Shown piece after piece: positions 60,519-64,000 of a DNA stretch of 64,000 nucleotides. Position numbers and translations under genes: made by a program. How positions within the stretch are numbered: the first letter of the stretch is position 1; every line of letters starts with the position of its first letter. The notes beneath the pieces were generated by a model. It was not told where the DNA came from. It worked only from the letters and a program-made list of their open reading frames with translations, and did not search any database. The DNA is taken from contig NZ_CP046400.1 in the NCBI RefSeq assembly GCF_009762795.1, positions 2,085,501 to 2,149,500 of the forward strand. Direction: 5' to 3'. Origin of the DNA: Pseudodesulfovibrio cashew. Its GTDB lineage: Bacteria > Desulfobacterota > Desulfovibrionia > Desulfovibrionales > Desulfovibrionaceae.

Positions 60519-62435
60519 ATGGGGTTCAGCAAGTTGATGCTCGTGGATGACGAGGAGGGTGTCCGGCGTTTTCTGGGGCTCTCTCTCATGGACATGGGAT
60601 ACCAGGTGGAGACTGCCGGTGACGGCGAGTCCGCCCTGGCCCTGTTCGAGACATTTCGTCCGCAGGTCGTATTCACAGACATCAAGATGCCTGTCATGGA
60701 CGGCATCGAGCTGCTTCGGCGGATCAAGGCCGATTCTCCTGACACCGAAGTGATCATGATCACCGGCCACGGTGACATGGACATGGCCATCGAGTCCCTC
60801 AAGCATGGGGCCTCGGACTTCATCACCAAGCCCATCAATAACGACGTGCTGGAAATCTCCCTGGATCGCGCCAGGGAGCGGTTTTCCATGCGCATGCAGC
60901 TCCGCGAGTATACCGAAAATCTCGAACGGCTCGTGGAGGAGAAAACCAGCCGCATCATCGAGCTGGAACGCCAGAACGCCGCATGCCAGGTCGTCCAGGG
61001 GCTCTCCTCGGCCCTGTCCAGCGCCGCCCAGGAGGTCGAGACCGGTTCCGGCCTGTTCAACGAGCTTCCCTGTCTGGTCTCCATTCACAACCGCTATCTG
61101 GAGATCGTGGCCCACAACAAGCTCTTCGAGGAGCGACTGGGCAACCACGTGGGCTCCAACAGCTTTGATATCTATTCCGACCGCAACTCTCCGGGCAACG
61201 CCTGCCCGGTGCAGAAGACCTTCGAGACGGGCAAGGGCCAGCGCTCCAAGGAAAATTTCCTCTCCAGGGACGGGGACGAGATCCCGGTCACGGTCTACAC
61301 CGCTCCCATCCCGGACAAGGATGGCAACATCGAGCTGGTGCTCGACATCTCCGTGGACATGACCGAGCTCAAGCGTCTCGAAGACGAATTGCTCACGGCC
61401 CAGTACAAGTACCAGCGTCTCTTCGATGACGCTCCCTGCTACATTACCGTACAGAATCCGGACCTGACCATTGCCGAGGCGAACCGGAAGTTCGTCAGGG
61501 ACTTTGGCGATGTGGCCGGAAAATTCTGCTTCGACACCTACAAGCACCGCGAGAACCCCTGTCCGGATTGCCTGGTGGCCAAGACCCTCAAGGACGGCGA
61601 GCCCCGGCAGCGGGAGACCGTGGTCACCACCCTGACCGGCGAGCAGAAGAACATGCTGGTCCAGTCCGCGCCCATTTACGACGCCTCGGGCCGGGTTATC
61701 CAGGCCATGGAGCTGTCGACGGACATCACCGAAATCCGCAAGTTGCAGGATCACCTGACTTCCCTGGGTATCATGCTCGGTTCCATGTCCCACGGCGTCA
61801 AGGGCATGCTTACCTCGCTTGATGGAGGCATCTACCGGTTGGAGTCCGGGCTGCGCAAGGGAGACGAGCAGCGCGTGCAGGACGCCACCAAGACGCTGAA
61901 GTCCATGATCGGTCGCGTCAAGAAGATGGTCCTGGACATTTTGTACTACGCCAAGTCCCGCGAGCTGGAGACCGAAAGCGTGGACGCCAGCGTCTTCCTG
62001 CGGGATACGGCGGAGATCGGTGGGGCCAAGGCGGAGGTGTCGGGCGTGGAGTTCGTCTGCGACGTGCCCGACGGGCTTGGTGACATCCAGGCCGACACCG
62101 CGGCCCTCTCCGCGGCGCTGGTCAATTTCCTGGAAAACGGAGTGGATGCCTGCGACGGTCGCGGTGTTGACGGCGGTGGCCGCCTGGAGTTCTCGGCCCG
62201 GCGGGAGAACGGCAACCTGGTCATCACGGTCGCGGATAATGGCATGGGCATGGACCAGGAGACGAAGGATAAGATCTTCACCCTGTTCTTCTCCTCCAAG
62301 GGCAAGCGAGGCACCGGCATCGGATTGTTCATCTCCAACCAGACCATCGAACGGCACGGCGGGACCATTCGAGTGGATTCGTCGCCGGACACGGGGTCGA
62401 TTTTCACCATAATTCTGCCTGACCGGCTCAGTTGA
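60519..62435 (+). CDS. Receiver-PAS-histidine kinase hybrid
   Basis: A 638-residue soluble protein. Receiver at 1-120 (phospho-Asp in VVFTDIKMPVMDG, Lys in FITKPIN), a coiled linker, two PAS-like domains and a histidine kinase core (SMSHGVKGML H-box; HATPase with NFLENGVDA, DNGMGMD and GTGIGLFISN). Each PAS holds cysteine pairs (GNACPVQ, NPCPDC), which may bind a metal or sense redox. It has no membrane segment. It lies between the Rrf1-like receivers and rrf2, so is probably part of the same control circuit. ATG at 60519 is chosen; upstream codons read through a GC-rich non-coding stretch. Confidence 0.87.
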   Translation: MGFSKLMLVDDEEGVRRFLGLSLMDMGYQVETAGDGESALALFETFRPQVVFTDIKMPVMDGIELLRRIKADSPDTEVIMITGHGDMDMAIESLKHGASDFITKPINNDVLEISLDRARERFSMRMQLREYTENLERLVEEKTSRIIELERQNAACQVVQGLSSALSSAAQEVETGSGLFNELPCLVSIHNRYLEIVAHNKLFEERLGNHVGSNSFDIYSDRNSPGNACPVQKTFETGKGQRSKENFLSRDGDEIPVTVYTAPIPDKDGNIELVLDISVDMTELKRLEDELLTAQYKYQRLFDDAPCYITVQNPDLTIAEANRKFVRDFGDVAGKFCFDTYKHRENPCPDCLVAKTLKDGEPRQRETVVTTLTGEQKNMLVQSAPIYDASGRVIQAMELSTDITEIRKLQDHLTSLGIMLGSMSHGVKGMLTSLDGGIYRLESGLRKGDEQRVQDATKTLKSMIGRVKKMVLDILYYAKSRELETESVDASVFLRDTAEIGGAKAEVSGVEFVCDVPDGLGDIQADTAALSAALVNFLENGVDACDGRGVDGGGRLEFSARRENGNLVITVADNGMGMDQETKDKIFTLFFSSKGKRGTGIGLFISNQTIERHGGTIRVDSSPDTGSIFTIILPDRLS

Positions 62436-62565
62436 GCCTTGGGCCGCGCATCGGCCTCCGGCACCTCCGCTCCCGGCTGATTGTCAGGAGCCGCCCGCTG
62501 TGGTATGCCGGTTCCTCACGGGGCGCGGCTTCCGCTCTCCTTTTTCGCTTTTCGAGTACGCCGCA

Positions 62566-63006
62566 ATGAAACTGACCACACGAAGCCGTTACGGAACCCG
62601 CCTCCTCCTCGACATCGCCCTGCACAGCCAGGACGGCAGCCCCGTGCCCAGCAAAGACACGGCACGGAGGGAAGGGCTGTCGCTCAAGTACCTGGAGCGG
62701 CTCATTCAGATGCTCAAGCAGGCGGGCTACGTCAAGGGTAAGCGCGGCCCCAACGGGGGCAACGTGCTGATCCGCGAGCCTGCGGACATCTCCATCGGTG
62801 AAGTGGCCCGGATTCTTGACGGCGAGGAACAGGTTCTGGGGTGTGAGGGGGATGTCACCACCTGCCCGCGTGCCGCCGTCTGTCTCAAACGGTCCATCTG
62901 GGACGACGCCAGCATGGCCATGTACAAGATGCTCGACTCCTATTCCCTGGCAGACCTGATGAAGGACGCGTATCTGTGTCCGCATAATCCGCCGCAAGAG
63001 GAATAG
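62566..63006 (+). CDS. rrf2: Rrf2-family transcriptional regulator
   Basis: A 146-residue winged-helix regulator (MKLTTRSRYGTRLLLDIA, then LSLKYLERLIQMLKQAGYVKGKRGPNGG, the Rrf2 signature). Cysteines C-X6-C-X5-C (GCEGDVTTCPRAAVC) can ligate an Fe-S cluster as in IscR and NsrR. D. vulgaris Rrf2 is named from this locus, and loss of rrf1-rrf2 raises hmc expression there. It is the obvious candidate to bind the iterons at the hmc promoter. The ATG at 62566 fits the family N-terminus although the ribosome-binding site is poor. Confidence 0.93.
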   Translation: MKLTTRSRYGTRLLLDIALHSQDGSPVPSKDTARREGLSLKYLERLIQMLKQAGYVKGKRGPNGGNVLIREPADISIGEVARILDGEEQVLGCEGDVTTCPRAAVCLKRSIWDDASMAMYKMLDSYSLADLMKDAYLCPHNPPQEE

Positions 63007-63055
63007 ACGCCCGACCGCGATCGGAAACAACCAAGGCCATGAGGGAGGCTGCACG

Positions 63056-64000
63056 TTGTTCAAGAGATTTCGAGAAAGCCTGATTGCCAAGATGATCCTG
63101 TCCGGGGGAGTGACGCTGCTGCTCTGCGTATTCCTGTGGACGGGATTCAACGTTTTCTACTTCAAGCGTAATGTGGAAGACAACGTCATGTCCGACATCG
63201 CCATGTTGTCGGACACGATCATGCTCGGCCTGCACTACGCCATGATGCTCGACTCCGAGAAGGACATCGAGGAGAACATCAACAATATCAGCAAGCAGGA
63301 AGACATCCGCAATATCCGCGTCTACAACAAGGAAGGGCGCATCGTTTTTTCCAATATCCCGGAGGAGGTGGGGACCACCATCGACCGGACGGCCCCTTCC
63401 TGCCGGAGCTGCCACCAGTACGATCCGCCGCCCGCGACCATGCCCCTGTCCGAACGCAGCCGGATGTTCAAGTCGGGGGGTGAGCGGCTGATGGGCATCA
63501 TGACGCCCATTCCCAATTCCGAGGGGTGTTCGCCCGGGCCGTGTCACGTGCACAGCAACGACGAGAAGGTCCTGGGCCTGCTGGACGTGAGCCTGAACAT
63601 GGACAAGAAGAACGCCATGATCGCCACCTTCGAGCAGGTCAACGTGGGCATCTCCGTGGTGGTTTTCGTGGCCACGTTCATCGCCCTGTTCGTCTTCACC
63701 TACAAATTTATCTTCCGGCCCATCACGCGCTACATCAAGGCTACGCGGGGCATCAGCGAGGGGTATGCCTTTTCGCCCATCGACGTGGAGCAGGCCGACG
63801 AGATCGGGACCCTGGGACAGGCCTTCAACATCATGGGCCAGCGTGTTTCGGAAAAGCACCGCGAGCTGATGGAGCAGCGGGAGGAATTCCGCAACCTGTT
63901 CGACAACGTGCCTTGTCTGGTCAGCGTGGTGGACAGGGATTTCCGGGTGGTGCAGCACAACAACGCCTACGAGCGCCACTTCGGCCTGCCCATGGGCAAC
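63056..64000 (+). CDS. Sensor kinase-type protein with two c-type haem motifs (3' end outside window)
   Basis: The reading frame is open to the window edge (315 codons seen). Membrane segment near residues 13-35, periplasmic domain to about 197, second membrane segment about 199-222, HAMP, and the start of a PAS domain (LFDNVPCLVSVVDRDFRVV) near 290. The periplasmic domain carries CRSCH (residues 116-120) and CSPGPCH (158-164), CXXCH and CX4CH haem-c motifs. It should therefore bind haem covalently and sense redox state or a gas. Start is TTG at 63056 with GAGGGAGGCTGCACG upstream. Kinase domains are presumed to lie beyond 64000 and were not seen. Confidence 0.82.
   Translation, partial: MFKRFRESLIAKMILSGGVTLLLCVFLWTGFNVFYFKRNVEDNVMSDIAMLSDTIMLGLHYAMMLDSEKDIEENINNISKQEDIRNIRVYNKEGRIVFSNIPEEVGTTIDRTAPSCRSCHQYDPPPATMPLSERSRMFKSGGERLMGIMTPIPNSEGCSPGPCHVHSNDEKVLGLLDVSLNMDKKNAMIATFEQVNVGISVVVFVATFIALFVFTYKFIFRPITRYIKATRGISEGYAFSPIDVEQADEIGTLGQAFNIMGQRVSEKHRELMEQREEFRNLFDNVPCLVSVVDRDFRVVQHNNAYERHFGLPMGN

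Overview
The window looks like chromosomal DNA of a diazotrophic, Desulfovibrio-type sulfate-reducing bacterium (Desulfovibrionaceae; Pseudodesulfovibrio is my best guess at genus, from gene content only). The evidence is a complete hmcABCDEF transmembrane redox complex with its rrf1/rrf2-type regulators, a cluster-III nif operon with nifI1/nifI2 between nifH and nifD, a PhsA/PsrA-like molybdoenzyme with a TauE/SafE exporter, and many two-component sensors. The DNA is GC-rich with strong GC3 bias, so long antisense shadow reading frames are abundant and were ignored. No tRNA, rRNA, CRISPR array, insertion sequence or phage gene was seen.

Layout. 1-7.3 kb: sensory genes, namely a Cache-type histidine kinase, a membrane-anchored AAA+ enhancer-binding-type regulator, and a substrate-binding-protein/histidine-kinase operon. 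7.5-16.7 kb: housekeeping and stress genes (YbaK-type deacylase, TSCPD protein, DUF1566 protein, alpha/beta hydrolase, catalase, MscS channel, DUF389 protein, two glycosyltransferases). 16.9-21.9 kb: a TetR-controlled RND efflux pair. 22.2-35.8 kb: the nif region, with a leftward nifV operon that includes two unknown genes and a rightward nifH-nifI1-nifI2-nifD-nifK-(NifB-like without radical-SAM cysteines)-2Fe2S ferredoxin-nifE-nifN-nifB operon. Both operons start at strong -24/-12 (sigma54) promoters that flank a cluster of CTACA/TGTAG half-sites. nifA, nifU and nifS are not in the window.

35.9-41 kb: small unknown genes, a molybdopterin oxidoreductase, and a divergent ferredoxin/TauE/membrane-protein operon with two CRP/FNR (HcpR-like) palindromes between them. 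41.3-49 kb: a PH-like membrane protein and a five-gene operon (PhnD-like lipoprotein, Cys-rich histidine kinase, response regulator, PPDK-like phosphotransferase without a PEP barrel, dual-specificity phosphatase fused to a YkgJ-like metal-binding domain). 49-51.8 kb: leftward ATL / D-2-hydroxyacid dehydrogenase / glycerate kinase operon. 52-64 kb: hmc operon preceded by three 25-bp iterons, followed by a universal stress protein, two paralogous Rrf1-like receivers, a receiver-kinase hybrid, an Rrf2 regulator, and a sensor kinase truncated by the window edge that carries two c-type haem motifs in its periplasmic domain.

Most notable: (i) a NifB paralogue inside the nif operon that has lost all three radical-SAM cysteines; (ii) a putative c-haem sensor kinase and multi-gene redox signalling block behind hmc; (iii) iterons at the hmc promoter and a related half-site cluster at the nif promoters; (iv) an EBP-like protein with an altered GAFTGA loop and a winged-helix-like C-terminus; (v) a structured, apparently non-coding 400-bp insert between the ferredoxin gene and nifE; (vi) two orphan binding-protein/kinase pairs without transporters. 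All functional statements rest on motif reading; no database search was run.
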